The notes below the pieces were generated by a model. The model was not told where the DNA came from and did no database searches. It was given only the letters and a program-made list of their open reading frames with translations. The position numbers and the translations under genes were made by a program. Below are positions 11,201-23,596 of a stretch of DNA of 64,000 nt, piece by piece (the stretch's first letter is position 1; each line of letters opens with the position of its first letter). This DNA is from Xestospongia bergquistia (taxonomy: Eukaryota; Porifera; Demospongiae; Haplosclerida; Petrosiidae): assembly GCA_963965975.1 (NCBI GenBank), contig OZ014413.1, positions 2,986,001 to 3,050,000 on the forward strand, read 5' to 3'.

Positions 11201-14200
11201 TCTAGCTTGTAATATAATTGAAATCATATTAATATAGTCATAACTATGTCATGATAACTTACAATTTAGTCCAAAACAAGTAGTTTGTATATTAGATGAT
11301 TTGGAATAAGAAGTGCTGTAAGCTAAAGTAAATATTAGTCATAAATCGAAGTATTAATTAAGTTTATCTATTAAAACACAAAAAAATAATTAAAATAATT
11401 TGTCTAAGAATATTTTAAGATCATTTAAATGTAGAAAATGTTGTTTACAATTAATATTGTAACAGATTAAAATTAAGATTAAAATTAAGTATTAGTTATA
11501 AATGAATCAAATAATTATACTCATTGTGCACTGGTAAGCAATGAGGTGAATAGTGAACAGGTGTCCAAATAATTTGTAAAAATTATAATCATTTTATTTT
11601 AAAAGGTCATTATACTACACTCTATTCTTAAAACACAAACAAAGAGTTGGTATTACTATCACTCACCACATGTGACAGTAACATCCTCAGAGTGAAAGCA
11701 GTTAGTCACTGAAGTTAATGGACAGGAATTACTAGTACCATAACATGTGTCTGAAGAAGAACTAGACATGTATGTACTCCAAATTGGTTGACTGGAATTA
11801 CCAGATCTATTATAATGATATAATAACCCGTAATCATTTTTAATAAGGCTAAATAGTATTATACACTAATGTCTAAATAATGATTATTTCTTATACTTAC
11901 AGACTAAGGTGATCATAATTATTCCAACTGTTATATCCCAGTTGTTTACAAATAGTCCAAGCATCAGTAGAACCAAATCCATCATCACATATTGTTCCCC
12001 ATTGTCCATTACAATAGACCTCAACACGTCCTTCATTTGGATAACTACCTCCCTGAAGACGTATCATACCAGGAAAAGGATTACTATTCCAAATCCTAGT
12101 GGCATCTGTTACAAAAATGGTAAGTATTAGGAATTATTTATACACTTACAGCAGTAGACAGTAGCATCATAAGAGTTAGTATTAGTACATCCACTATCAA
12201 TGATGGTTGAGAATGAACACTGAAATATAGTGAGATAGTTGCTACTAGCACAGTTAAGGTCATCCATTTTCATAGATAGACTATCAGTGCCATAGCTAGA
12301 CAGAAAAATTATACTTACTATAGTTACAACTAAGTTAAATCTAACCTCACTAATCCAGCTCTAGAGTAACTTGATGCTCCAGTATATCCCAATTGATGAC
12401 AGATGACATTAGCTTCAGTAGAACTGTAGTAGGTATCATCACAGATATTACCCCATCCATTATTATAATAGACCCTCACAATACCATAGTAATAGGATGA
12501 TGAGGTATATCCATTACGAGACAGACTTATGGCACCATTTGTTAAAGCTATAGTATTAAAAAACATAAAAAATAATCATTCATAGTGATTTTTATAGCTT
12601 ATTTCATCATCATTTGAATAACTACAATAGTGCTAGAGATAAATGTGAGTATACCCTTAGAATAGGAAAGGAAACAAGAACTGTGTAATATTCTTATGAT
12701 AACTTATAATAATTAAACAACCAAAACACCAGACCAACTGGAAACTAAAATACAGCACTATTTATACCCAAAATATCACTGCAATAAATTTGTATATATT
12801 CAACATAACAATACAACAGTTTTTTCCCCTCAAAAATCAGTCAATAACAAATATAAGTTACATAACAATTTGGTGCACTATGAGCATAGGTTGAATAATG
12901 TGACTGTGGTAGTAACAAATTTCCATGTCCATTGGGTGTTTTTGTGTACCTGTGTTTAACTAACAGCTGCCTTCATTCACAAGGACAAAACCTAATAATA
13001 ATTGTTATAATCAAACATATACTCAAATAATTAGAACTGTAATATTGAATTACCACGTGAGGCTTTTAAAGGCAAAAATTGTTATCCATTAAATACTCGA
13101 AGGTGAAGTATGTCGAAGGTATACCATTGAAAATCTATGGAGTTTCATAGTTTTCTACTTTCTTGTTGTACTAGAGAGCCAAATTTTATACATAAAATGC
13201 GCGTTTGCATGCTGAATTGATTTGTGTAAGTCCATATGGATAGCAGGTAAAATGGCAAAGTTATTATTTACGTGTTTAGTTTGGTCTTCTCAACTCAGAC
13301 ATTCAGCAATCATTAAGTTAACTTGTTGTACACATTTTGATATTATTTACTAACCTTATTTTCACAATGTTTATGGTAATAAATTTATGTTTTAACAGTC
13401 TTTTTTTCACAAATCAGGTCTATTCTACATGTATGCAAAACTGTTTTTCTTATGTTTTAACAGTCTTTTTTTCACAAATCAGGTCATAAATGTTGTGACA
13501 GAAGTGGTCCCTTTTTGAAAATCAAGTCACATATGATTTTAGTATGACATAGGTTAGGTTAGGTCACATTGACAATTGTAATTATAATGTTGTGTAATTA
13601 CTTTAAAAAGCTATAACATTATTAAAACTTCTTGTCATGTCCTATGGAAATGTTTGTTAGTAATATGATAATAATTTGATCTCATTAATTCTCATGGGTG
13701 AGTTACATTTTTAATTTTATATATGAAATGTATCATTACTTTAATAGCTATAATGAAATAGTAAAAATGTTTTGTCATGTCCTAAGGGAAAAAAGTCCTA
13801 GTAATGTGATAGTAATATGCTCATGGGGTAGGTCACATTTGTAATTTTATATATGAAATGTATCATTACTTGAACAGCTATAATGAAATATATAGTAAAA
13901 CTCTAAGGAAAGTGTCCTAGTAATGTGATAGAAATATAATCTCACTGCTCATGGGGCGAGTCACATTTATAAGTTTATATATGAAATGTATCGTTACTTT
14001 AATAGCTATAATGAAATAGTAGAAATGTTTTGTCATGTCCTAAGGGAAAAGTGTCTTAGTAATATGATAGTAATATGATCTTACTGCTCATGGGGCGAGT
14101 TACATTTATAATTTTATATATGAAATGTATCGTTACTTTAATAGCTATAATGAAATAGTAAAAATGTTTTGTCATGTCCTAAGGAAAAAGTGTCCTAATA

Positions 14201-15346
14201 GTGTGATAGTAATATGATCTTACTGCTAATGGGGCAAGTCACATTTATAAAATTATATATATGAATTGTATCATTATTTTAATAGCTATAATGAAATAGT
14301 AGAAATGTTTTGTCATGTCCTAAGGGAAAAGTGTCTTAGTAATATGATAGTAATATGATCTTACTGCTCATGGGGCGAGTTACATTTATAATTTTATATA
14401 TGAAATGTATCATTACTTTAATAGCTATAATGAAATAGTAAAAATGTTTTGTCATGTCCTAAGGAAAAAGTGTCCTAATAGTGTGATAGTAATATGATCT
14501 TACTGCTAATGGGGCGAGTCACATTTATAAAATTATATATATGAATTGTATCATTACTTTAATAGCTATAATGAAATAGTAGAAATGTTTTGTCATGTCC
14601 TAAGGGAAAAGTGTCCTAGTAATGTGATAGTAATATGATTTTACTGCTCATGGGGTGCGTTACATTTATAATTTTATATATGAAATGTATCATTACTTTA
14701 ATAGCTATAATGAAATAGTAAAACTGTTTTATCGTGTCCTAAGGAAAAGTCTGTTATTATTATGACGCTAATATTATCTTATTCTAATGAGGCAAGTCAT
14801 ATATAATTTTATCTATGATATACATTGGTTTCAATAACAAAGATAAAATGTGGACTCAATAGCTATATTTGGTCTCAAATTGTAGTAATATTTTTAATAT
14901 TGTTAGCTATCTTTCATTACAGGGTTGTGCATCAACATAACTCAATAAACTGTTAGGTCATCTGTGTAGAAAGAATATGTTTGGATCACATTAGAGGCTA
15001 TTATTTGTTCTCACAAAATTAATATAAATATAATTATACAACTTTGTCTGAAACATGTGTCTCTTTATTTTAAATAGTAGAAAATACTAATATAACTTTT
15101 TATAGTAGAATGGATATTATTAAAACAAAAAGTGAAAATTTATATGGCTACATGTGTTATTATAAAACTATGCAAATATCTTGATGATCACTAAGCTTCT
15201 GGAAGTAGTTATTCTGTTACTACTAGCAAGCTGTGTGAGGTGATTACAAGGGAGAAAATTATACACTTACCATATGTAGAGTAAACTGAATAACTCAAGA
15301 GAATTGTAAGAATGAGGACAACAGAAAGCTGTTGCTCATTGGCCAT
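8168..15346 (-). CDS. SRCR-domain receptor gene A, complete: six SRCR domains plus membrane helix
   Basis: Exons in transcript order: 15271-15346; 12346-12547; 12150-12295; 11901-12105; 11667-11806; 11263-11322; 10810-11017; 10615-10760; 10368-10572; 10135-10274; 9741-9800; 9283-9490; 9087-9232; 8838-9042; 8606-8745; 8362-8421; 8168-8256. They total 2436 nt, or 811 codons plus stop, with all intron phases agreeing. Exon 1 is a signal peptide (MANEQQLSVVLILTILLSYS). Three modules follow, each with two SRCR domains (each split over two exons) and a 20-residue linker exon with one Cys. The final exon gives SILILVIVAIVSSNLY, a membrane helix with almost no cytoplasmic tail. SRCR landmarks (GWGNICDD, CHQLGY, GQWGTICDDGF, CKQLGY, SHSEDVTVTC) recur in each module. 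Known SRCR proteins bind ligands or microbes; here the tail has no signalling motif, so it would need a partner, be a pattern-recognition receptor, or serve adhesion. That role is inference. Confidence 0.88.
12548..13544. other. Rest of intron 1 of SRCR gene A (downstream part)
   Basis: No exon is seen. There is a direct repeat of about 65 bp near 13390-13490, both copies containing the word taacagtctttttttcacaa. The remaining part of intron 1, 14766-15270, is also non-coding and shows homology to intron 1 of gene B. Confidence 0.6.
13545..14765. repeat. Tandem satellite, about 140-bp unit, in intron 1 of SRCR gene A
   Basis: About nine units, marked by tggggcgag at 13953, 14091, 14230, 14371, 14510 and 14651, giving a spacing of 139-141 bp. 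Each unit carries aatagctataatgaaatagt and ttgtcatgtcctaagg. Units alternate between two types (ctcatggggcgagt and ctaatggggcgagt), so the central part is a higher-order repeat of about 280 bp. The segment at 14041-14180 recurs almost unchanged at 14320-14460. The outer units are more diverged, as expected for an array homogenised from its centre. Confidence 0.85.
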
Positions 15347-15490
15347 TGCGGTTGTTGTTCTACAGGAAGTAAGTAGTCTTGACAAAATGTTTCAATGACG
15401 GGAGAACATGAATTATGAGCACTAATTCAAAATGGTATACTTCTGTCATTCGTCCATTGTTTAACGTCATACAGGAAGTTGTATTAGTGT
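15347..15490 (-). promoter_or_regulatory. 5' flank of SRCR gene A with two aggaagt motifs
   Basis: acaggaagtaagtagt lies at about 15362-15377, just upstream of the start codon, and a second catacaggaagt at about 15469. The second is followed by tattagtgtctattaat, which is also found in the gene B flank at 5535-5552. On the transcribed strand these read ACTTCCTGT, an ETS-like core. No clear TATA box is seen. Confidence 0.35.
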
Positions 15491-17418
15491 CTATTAATGT
15501 CTAGTTATGAAAAAAAATAATTATTGATCGAAAACTTATTTAATTAGACAAATGGTTTAAATATATAATAGAGATCTTAATAAAGTAGTAGAGAGCTTTC
15601 ATAAAGTTCAAATTTGTAAAATTGATGTTAGTCTGATTATTATGGGCTCAGACTGGGCCCATAGACTGGACTACTATAGAAATTAGCAAAATTGCAACAG
15701 ACTTAGTTAACCACGTACCAGTAATGGACTAATTTTACAAGACATTTTTAAAGTTACTAAAGGTCTTGTATTATAATTCTGTATTTTTTGAGCAAGAATT
15801 CAATTTGGTCAAATATTTGGTAGTTCATATATTTCATGTCTTCATTAGCTGAAATAAATATTTATTAATGTAAATATTTCAACCTCTGTAAAGAGTACTT
15901 CAGTGAGTACAGCATTAGCTTATTGTTTTATCTTAATCAATTGAGATGATCTTTATTATATATATAGATATATAGTAATTGACAAGATCCCAATATGCTA
16001 CTGTCTGAATTAAAACTAATATTGCTCCCATAACATTTTATAAAACAAAATGTTATCATCAAATTCTAGGCAATTCCAACAGGTCTGCACTAGTTTGTCT
16101 TCAATAAATGTTTCTATTTGCTGTATGTTCATGAATTATATTACCTGGAAATTTGTTTGATCACCATTGGACCTGCAAAAGGTACTTTAAGTTTCTTTTG
16201 AAATTAAAGTTGATATTATGATGTATATTTCCCATCATCTGTGATATATATGTACTGACTTATTCTTTTTTAGAATCACCATTACTAGCTGGATCTTAAT
16301 TAAGATCAAAACAGAATCAAAATCAAAATGGAATGTTCTATATATATGATGAACTTTATACTATAAAAAAAGAATCATCAAGATGTTGTGCTTTTACCTG
16401 TAGCAATGTCTTCCACATACACTTAATGGATATTATAAATATATACTAACTATTTACTATACAGATACTAGGCATTAATATACTCTGTTCATAATTATTG
16501 AGAATGAACATTACATACTCAGTGTTAAAACATGATACATAGCCCATTAAAAGTATAGAACACCGTCACCCTTCAGTTGCTGAGAGAGTACATGCTTGTA
16601 GTGCAAGCCATTAAACAAATTAACTTAGTGCCTCAGTGTGGAACAAAAACTAAAGTTACTATTGCACATAATTGTGCAGTAATAACTGAAACAGGTAGTT
16701 ATGCAGCTATTTAACAATTATTTAAGGTTATATACTAATATGATTAGGCAATTGAACAATCTGATAGTCAAATGTAGTGTTGAAGAGGGCTTTTCCAGGA
16801 GAGACATGATAACTTATATGCATGCATGTCCAGGTGATGTCTATGTCTGTGAAAACAGTGGCAAGCTAAGGAAAGTTTCATGACTTTGTTGATGCAGCTA
16901 ATCCAGCTAGAAATTTCCTAACAGAACATGATGCATGGATCACATATTTTATTTGTAGAAAATACAGTTTACATTGATATTCAATATTTCCAGATTAAGT
17001 TACTTTAAAGTTTCCAACTTATTCACCAATCAATAGTTCTCAGTTGTGACATGAAAATTAAAGTAGTTAGCACAAAGGGCTAACAATAATTATAAATTTA
17101 CATTACAGAAATACTCTTACTGTTGATTCTGCCTTTGCACTGATTATTTTGATCTAAATCTTCATTTGACCAGCTTTCACAAATTTGTACTAAATCTCAT
17201 AGTAAATCAAATGTGGAATAATGTTAATGTTAGACCTCTCACTTTCAATATAGTTGAAGTTAAAAAGTTGCTAATATAAGAAGGAAAACAAAGCATTCAA
17301 TGCAAGCTCAAGCATTATATAAACTATATGTTATGACGTACTGGTTTGATTTTATGAGTTCTCTTTTTTTGCTTTGTCATCAATTAAAGAAATCTTTAAT
17401 GATTAATATATCCTACAG
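15491..17418. other. Gene-poor spacer
   Basis: Nothing can be assigned. Open frames at 16590-16680 and 16701-16883 are short, have no conserved motif and do not join to the leucine-zipper exon that follows. A frame at 16870-16960 weakly recalls PRDM/SET vocabulary but is too short to use. Confidence 0.5.
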
Positions 17419-17545
17419 GCTACTTGAAGAAGAGAACAAACTCTTACAAAACAAAATTGCTCTCTTGTCAAAAGAACTTAATGTTTTGAAGAGCCTTTTT
17501 GCCAGCTCAGGTGTAAACTCAACCACCAGGGCTTCTTTAAATTAG
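17419..17545 (+). pseudogene. Orphan C/EBP-like leucine-zipper exon (bZIP C-terminus)
   Basis: A clear acceptor (tcctacag) is followed by codons for LLEEENKLLQNKIALLSKEL, then NVLKSLF and a serine/threonine-rich tail ending at TAG 17543-17545. The heptad leucines and the KELxVLKxLF pattern are those of C/EBP-gamma-type bZIP factors, which bind DNA as dimers. The basic DNA-binding region is not found upstream in a usable frame. Stop codons precede a doubtful basic stretch (IRRKTKHSMQAQA, near 17275). It is either the last exon of a gene whose other exons I could not recognise, or a fragment of a lost copy. Confidence 0.55.
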
Positions 17546-19540
17546 ACACTGAGGATTGTCAAATAATTATAAAAATAAAAATATATGGAAAATTCTTGGG
17601 GGCAGGGGGAAGCATCCTTGGGGTGATATCCCAGGGCTTCCCCCCCCCCCCTCTATGAACCCCTGTCCAGTATGGTGTTTAGAAGAGAGAGAATCATTTC
17701 AAGTTAAAGTTCAATGTGCCTACATTTTTTTTGAAAATATCCATTATTGCATTAAAGTGCAGCATTGACTGAATCCTCCCCCCCCCCCCCAAAAAAAAAA
17801 AATTCAAATCCTGTATGAAACCCTGCAGTTGCTGTTGATTTAACCTCTGTTTGGACAACAGATTTGTATAGACTGAGCAAAAACCTAACCTTTTTTCATT
17901 TTATTTTTTTATTAGCGTCAACATCTTATGACCATCACTGTTACTTTTGAAGACACACATTGTATCCTTGAAGAGACCAATGAAAACAGAAACAAAATGT
18001 AACAAATTATAATAACAACTAAGTGTATAATTAAAAAATGAATATATATATATATATATGTTTAAATGTTCATTATTGTTTTTTGTATTACCCTAAACAA
18101 GTCTTTAAAAAGAAATATAGTATAAAGCTGGGACCCAGCAATAAATTATTTTACAAGTTTAGGGTTTAGGTTCTAACAATTATAGTATAAATTTCAAGTT
18201 CAATTCAGTATTATTTTGCTGTGACTCCAGACACAGCATCATAACTTTCATTATATTGTTACAGTATGCTATTACAAGTATGAATATATGACGATGAAGG
18301 ATTAATACAGCTATTGCTAATTATATTCATATGTGTATGTTAACTGGTTAAAATATGGCATAATTTTGTGAAAACTAATAGAGCAAACTCTTTGTCATTT
18401 TCAGTATGTTTGAAAGAGTCAAACCCACCTAGCACTACGGATCACTTTATAGCTGCATTTTTCTTTAAAATTCTAAATTAATCCTTAGACTAATGATGTC
18501 ATAATTACAACCAAATTTTTGGCACACACATTACGACATGGAACTTCTCACCATGTATTGTTCAGGCCTGCTTATACTTCACATTATCTTCATTATATTT
18601 CAATATTTGTTTACTTTAATTCTTATATATTTTTTTCAAAATATTATTAGTTATTCCTTTATGTAATAAAAGATATGTTATAGGTCTCATTGACATGCGA
18701 TTCAGTATAAAGCAAGTATAACTCCATCTACTTTCTTAGTTTACAGCTGGGTTAATTTAAGTAATATACAGGATTCAAATTTCAGACATTTCACCAACTT
18801 GCCCTTCTTTTTAACAAAGAGGGAGTATTTCTCTCTTTCACAGGTAACACATTGCTGAGACAATGTGAACACATGGAAAACAGCCTGGCCCAGTATTCAT
18901 AATTCCACAAGTTCATGTTATAAACACCTATTTGAACAAATGGGTTGTGTCTTCACTTTATCTCAGGTAACAAATATCCAAGCAAATTAGTTAGTCATAT
19001 CAAAATATCATGTAGCATTAAGGCACACAAGTCTAGCCCAGAATTGGTTGATACTCGCCCCATATCACTTTATCTTGTACCGAATGAGCATTGAGTTATC
19101 AGACTATTTTGACTGCAGTACAGTAACTTGTTGGTTAATTTTCTATTATTATAGCTGGTTCCTCAAAATAAGGAAACTTTGCATGCTATTTTTCATGTTA
19201 TTACTTAACTATTTAAGACCATTGATTTTATTGTGTACAAGGATGATGGAAAAACAAGTAAAAAGAAGGATATACTTACTATGCATTGTAGACATAGTGT
19301 AATGAGGAGCTTAGGGCAAATACTTATCGTAATGTATTGAGGTTATTGTCAACTAATGTCAACTGGACAAACCAAAACAATGTCTTATTGCACAAGAATT
19401 AAATATTCACTAACTTACACTTAAAAATACAATTTATATGTGATACATTATAATTTCTTATCAAATCCACCCCTTTTTGTAGCCTAAACTCTATAAGGAT
19501 TTAACCAGTTCAATATAACATCATCACAGATGCACGAGCT
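17546..19540. other. Spacer with homopolymer C tracts and no recognisable gene
   Basis: Two long C runs (17640-17651 and about 17777-17789, the second followed by a run of A) stand out in the AT-rich sequence, and (TA)n lies near 18043-18059. The frame at 19048-19302 is hydrophobic but has no homology I can recognise and no splice context. I consider it chance. Confidence 0.5.
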
Positions 19541-19546
19541 AAAACA

Positions 19547-19587
19547 ATGGCAGCAAAGTTTCTAAGTAAGTAAAAAATGTAATTCAC

Positions 19588-19625
<38 letters not shown>

Positions 19626-22600
19626 GTGCAAATTAAAAGTTAATTTTCCATTTCTTTCAGATGTAACTGTCCTATTAGAAGCCCTGAATAGGAGCTCATT
19701 TCAGACACGAAAGTGGTTTGACCTTGGACTTAAACTAGGTCTGCGTAAGAACACACTACAGAATATTGAAGCTGATCATAATCGAGATGGCGTTGAGCGA
19801 TGCCTATGTGAATGTTTGCAAAAGTGGATAGACAGAGCAGATGAAGTGGACAAATATGGTGGACCAACTTTTGATACTTTGGTTAATGCTGTTAGAAGTA
19901 TGGGACTAAATTCTGCTGCTGATGGGATCAGTAAGTAAACTATTTCTATGAGTAATACTGTGATAGATGATATACTATAATGATATTTACATGCACATGG
20001 TTATAATTATAACGATTGATTTTTTATTAGATTTATTAATACATAATATTATTGTGTAAAAACTACTTGAGTTGTCACATTTTTGATTTTCAGCTGTCTT
20101 TTTCTATGGATGTTTCTATTATGTTATCTATTGTGTTTGCTTATATTAAAGATAGTTATTCTTTGGTTGCTTTAGTACACTTAATCCCTTATATCTATAA
20201 TGTCACACCCCTAAATTTACACAATGAGTATGTGTTGTCAATAAACAGTCTGGTATAATTGACTGCACTTATAAGTAATCAATTAGATGCATGAAACTTT
20301 TATGGGCGCACAACACGTTCTCATGTGTGTGCTTAGCTGGTCTTACAACACAAAGACACACTGCTGTTATCTACCACTACAATTGTTTGAGTTACAACAA
20401 CATTAACCATTGTTTAATATTTCTTCTTTTTTTAAACAGAGGTTAACCAAATATTGCACAAACACTCTGAAAGTATCTTGCAACTTCCTCTTCCTACTAT
20501 GGTTGTTCAGACATTATATAGAGAGGAGATCATTTCTAAGCAGATCTCTAATGACCTAGAGGATTCAGAGGGTTATCTAACTTATCCTCAATTGACAGTA
20601 TTATATACATCAATGTCTGAGAACCCAAACCAATTAAGACAATTTGCTACAGTGTTACAACAATCAGAAGACACATTATGTGTAGCAAATGATATATTAA
20701 AAGAATACAGTAAGTGTTAATACAATTAATTATAACAACTATACATTTGCGTATAGACAAAGGTTTTTCTCATCTATTGCAAGTTGGTAATCAACACTCT
20801 GAAGATGAACCTTCTCATCTCTCTACACTTGAGAATCAACATGGTATGTGTGTAATTATTTAATGATACATGAAGCCATACATGAATGGCTAAAATAGGT
20901 GGGCTGATTAATAGATATAGCTTTGATAGTACTCAAACACTCAGCATTGTAAGATGTAAGATTAACAGAGGTCTTTTATCTATTTTCAGCCTGACACCCT
21001 AAAATATGTTTTGTTGTCTTTAAGATTGTCATCTATCTACATATGCTTACAGTTATGCAAATGACACTATGAAAGAATATAATATTTATGATATATAAGG
21101 CAATATGTAATATTATTCTGAAACATTCGCTGTCAATGAGAATCACTATTAATAATGCAATTTGAACATTACTGAAGAAAGTTAAATGAAAAGTAATAAT
21201 CTTTGTTTGTTACAGAGCTTCATCTAGCACCTACATATCAATACAATTTTGATCTGATAAAGACAAAATTTGGAGATCTTATTGATATGGTGTCACCACT
21301 AATTGAGTCTACTGTCTCAGGTTCATTGAAGAAATTCAAAACCTATATCAGGAGGTGTTTTCCTGAACTTAAATCTCAATTGACCCAGGCTAATTCGTTT
21401 GATGATATTATGGAGTTAGTCGAAGAAAAATGTACCATAATCAATGTTGCTTGCTTGGAAGCTATTGTTGATCATTATAAAATTGAAGAAGCTAAAGCTC
21501 ATATCACAGCCTACAAAACAGAAATTGATAAATTTTGTGAGGATGTCAAATTTAGTATGTGTGAAAAGTTTACAATTGGTCAATCCTCTCCTCTCAAGTG
21601 TGAAACAGTCGAGTTTGTTTTGGAATGGAAAACTGATGAACACACATTTAGCGAAATAGAAGGTCTGTTATGGAAGGCTTTTGAAGACATGGCTAAAAGA
21701 GTTTTAGTCAAAGAAGCAAAAAAAGGCAATTCCATTACTGTGACATGCTATGCTCCGCGAAAGATAATGGATCTATTATTGATTGAAGCACAAAGTAATC
21801 TAGATCTACTTAAAAAGATGGGTGTCATCAAGTTAACTGTTGGCTACTGTACAGTATGGGATGCACGAAAAAGATATGAAGTAAGCTTTAACCAAGATGA
21901 TTGTAATTTGATGACATTTTATTAGGAGGCAAGCCTTCATGAAATTGAGCTTACTGAGAAGCTTGCAGCAAAGGAAGGTACTAAATTTGACATGCAGCTT
22001 AAGTCTGTATTGATGTAATATCATTTATACAGATGAAATGGAAGAGTTAATGCAGTCAACATTTCAAATAAAGAAAGGTGATAGTAATATTTTAAATATA
22101 AGTACCAATTACTCTCTTGCATATAGTCCTTGAAATGGAATTAGAGTATGAGAAAAAAAAATCAAAAGAGCAACAATGCAACATTTCTGAATTGGAATCT
22201 CATCTTGAGCAAAAACATCGTCTTCATGAAATTGAGCTTACTGAGAAGCTTGCAGCAAAGGAAGGTACTAAATTTGACATGCAGCTTAAGTATGTATTGA
22301 TGTAATATCATTTATACAGATGAAATGGAAGAGTTAATGCAGTCAACATTTCAAATAAAGAAAGGTGATAGTAGCATTTTCAATATAAGTACCAATTACT
22401 CTCTTGCATATAGTCTTTGAAATGGAATTAGAGTATGAGAAAGAAAAATCAAAAGAGCAACAATGCAACATTTGGAAATTGGAATCTGATCTTGAGCAAA
22501 AACATAGTAAGTAGTCAAATGTTTCAGTTGTATTACCTGTTTATTATTTAATAGATAACGAAGAGGAATTATTACTGGAAAAGGAAAAACTGCAATTTGA

Positions 22601-22858
22601 GATTACATCAATCAAAGATGAATTATGTAATTGGAGAGATAAGATGACAAGTAGCATGATGGGTAAGTGAATATAATTGGTTTACAATTATATAATTTTT
22701 AGTTATTTTTTTTCCTAATAGTATTAAATCAAGTATTTTCAGAATTACCGATATCTTTTGAAGAGCAAGATGCATTAGAGGCTAAGGAAGATGAATTTGA
22801 AGAAAGTGAAGATAATAGTGAAGAGGAAAAAAGATCACACGGAACAGCAGATTGTTAA
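19547..22858 (+). CDS. Death-domain / coiled-coil protein, complete 12-exon gene
   Basis: Exons: 19547-19565, 19661-19930, 20440-20709, 20757-20843, 21216-21880, 21926-21977, 22033-22077, 22127-22264, 22320-22364, 22414-22506, 22555-22662, 22743-22858. They total 1908 nt, or 635 codons plus TAA, and all phases agree. Residues ~7-96 form a death domain: the WFDLGLKLGL and LQNIEADH motifs and then CLQKWID follow the usual helix pattern. Exon 5 (about 220 residues) is a mixed alpha/beta region ending in LTVGYCTVWDA, which I associate with sponge death-domain proteins of unknown function. Residues ~440-580 are highly charged coiled coil, and the C-terminus is acidic (EEQDALEAKEDEFEESED). Death domains form homotypic signalling complexes in the cytoplasm, so an adaptor role in apoptosis or innate immunity is likely but inferred. 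The start codon is the first ATG of a 6-codon exon with a strong donor. Confidence 0.85.
21935..22506 (+). repeat. 287-bp tandem duplication creating extra coiled-coil exons
   Basis: The segment from 21935 recurs from 22222 with an offset of 287 bp, introns included. Exon 22033-22077 matches 22320-22364, and exon 22127-22264 corresponds to 22414-22506. The exon pairs are symmetrical (phase 1 at both ends), so duplication added 61 codons in frame. Near identity even in the introns points to a recent event or gene conversion. Confidence 0.85.
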
Positions 22859-22962
22859 TTTACATATTTAAAGAGTTTATTAGCTATCTATACTATATTA
22901 AAGTGTTTTTAATTTTAGTTAAAGAATAATTTTTCAAACTTTTGATTTGTCTCTGAATAAGG

Positions 22963-22968
22963 AATAAA
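22963..22968 (+). terminator. Poly(A) signal of the death-domain gene
   Basis: AATAAA, about 105 bases after the TAA stop, in the expected orientation. Confidence 0.6.
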
Positions 22969-22969
22969 A

Positions 22970-23592
22970 GTGTATTCAAATAAATACTGTTGGTAATTCA
23001 GTTACCAAGGACTTAATGCAAGGAGATATCTGCAACACAATGATAAATAAAGGATAGTTTTTAAACCTACACGGTAGAAAACTGTAAGAAGTAATACTGA
23101 ATAATTTATAATAATTAAGAATCAAAACTAATTACAAGGTAGATGATATTAAATAGTTAATGCATTTCTAACAAACTGTGTAGTATTGTTGCTCTGAATT
23201 CCAATAAAAATCAGAAATTATCAATTTGTAGCTTTGTAGTAGTATAAAATCCGAGTAATAACGTGTACATTACTTTAAGAATAAAAAATGGGGTTATTTT
23301 TAGTACAGTGTGTAGTTGCATATTATAATCATAGCTAAGAAGCTGTGTAGATCATATTTACAAAACTTTTCAATCTATATGTTTATACTAACTTATATAT
23401 ACCAGTACATGTATGTTAGCTACAGTGTTCTGATAAATTTAAGGCCTTGAATGGAGAGTGTGTGTAAGCAAAAAATGTTAACATGCTTATATAGTACAAT
23501 TGAAAATTTTGTCTTTTATTTATGAGCTGAGTTCACTGCAAGAAATGAACATATAGTATTATAAAAATTTATAAGTTATACCAACCAACCAA
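22970..23592. other. Spacer between the death-domain gene and the piggyBac element
   Basis: AT-rich, no open frame of interest and no repeat recognised. Confidence 0.5.
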
Positions 23593-23596
23593 TTAA

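Noticed and set aside
16860..16985. Possible PRDM/SET-domain fragment (VDAANPARNF)
   Set aside because: Only about 25 residues, weak similarity, stops in the frame before it and no joining exons.
19048..19302. 84-codon hydrophobic frame upstream of the death-domain gene
   Set aside because: No homologue or splice context recognised; hydrophobicity follows from T-rich codons.
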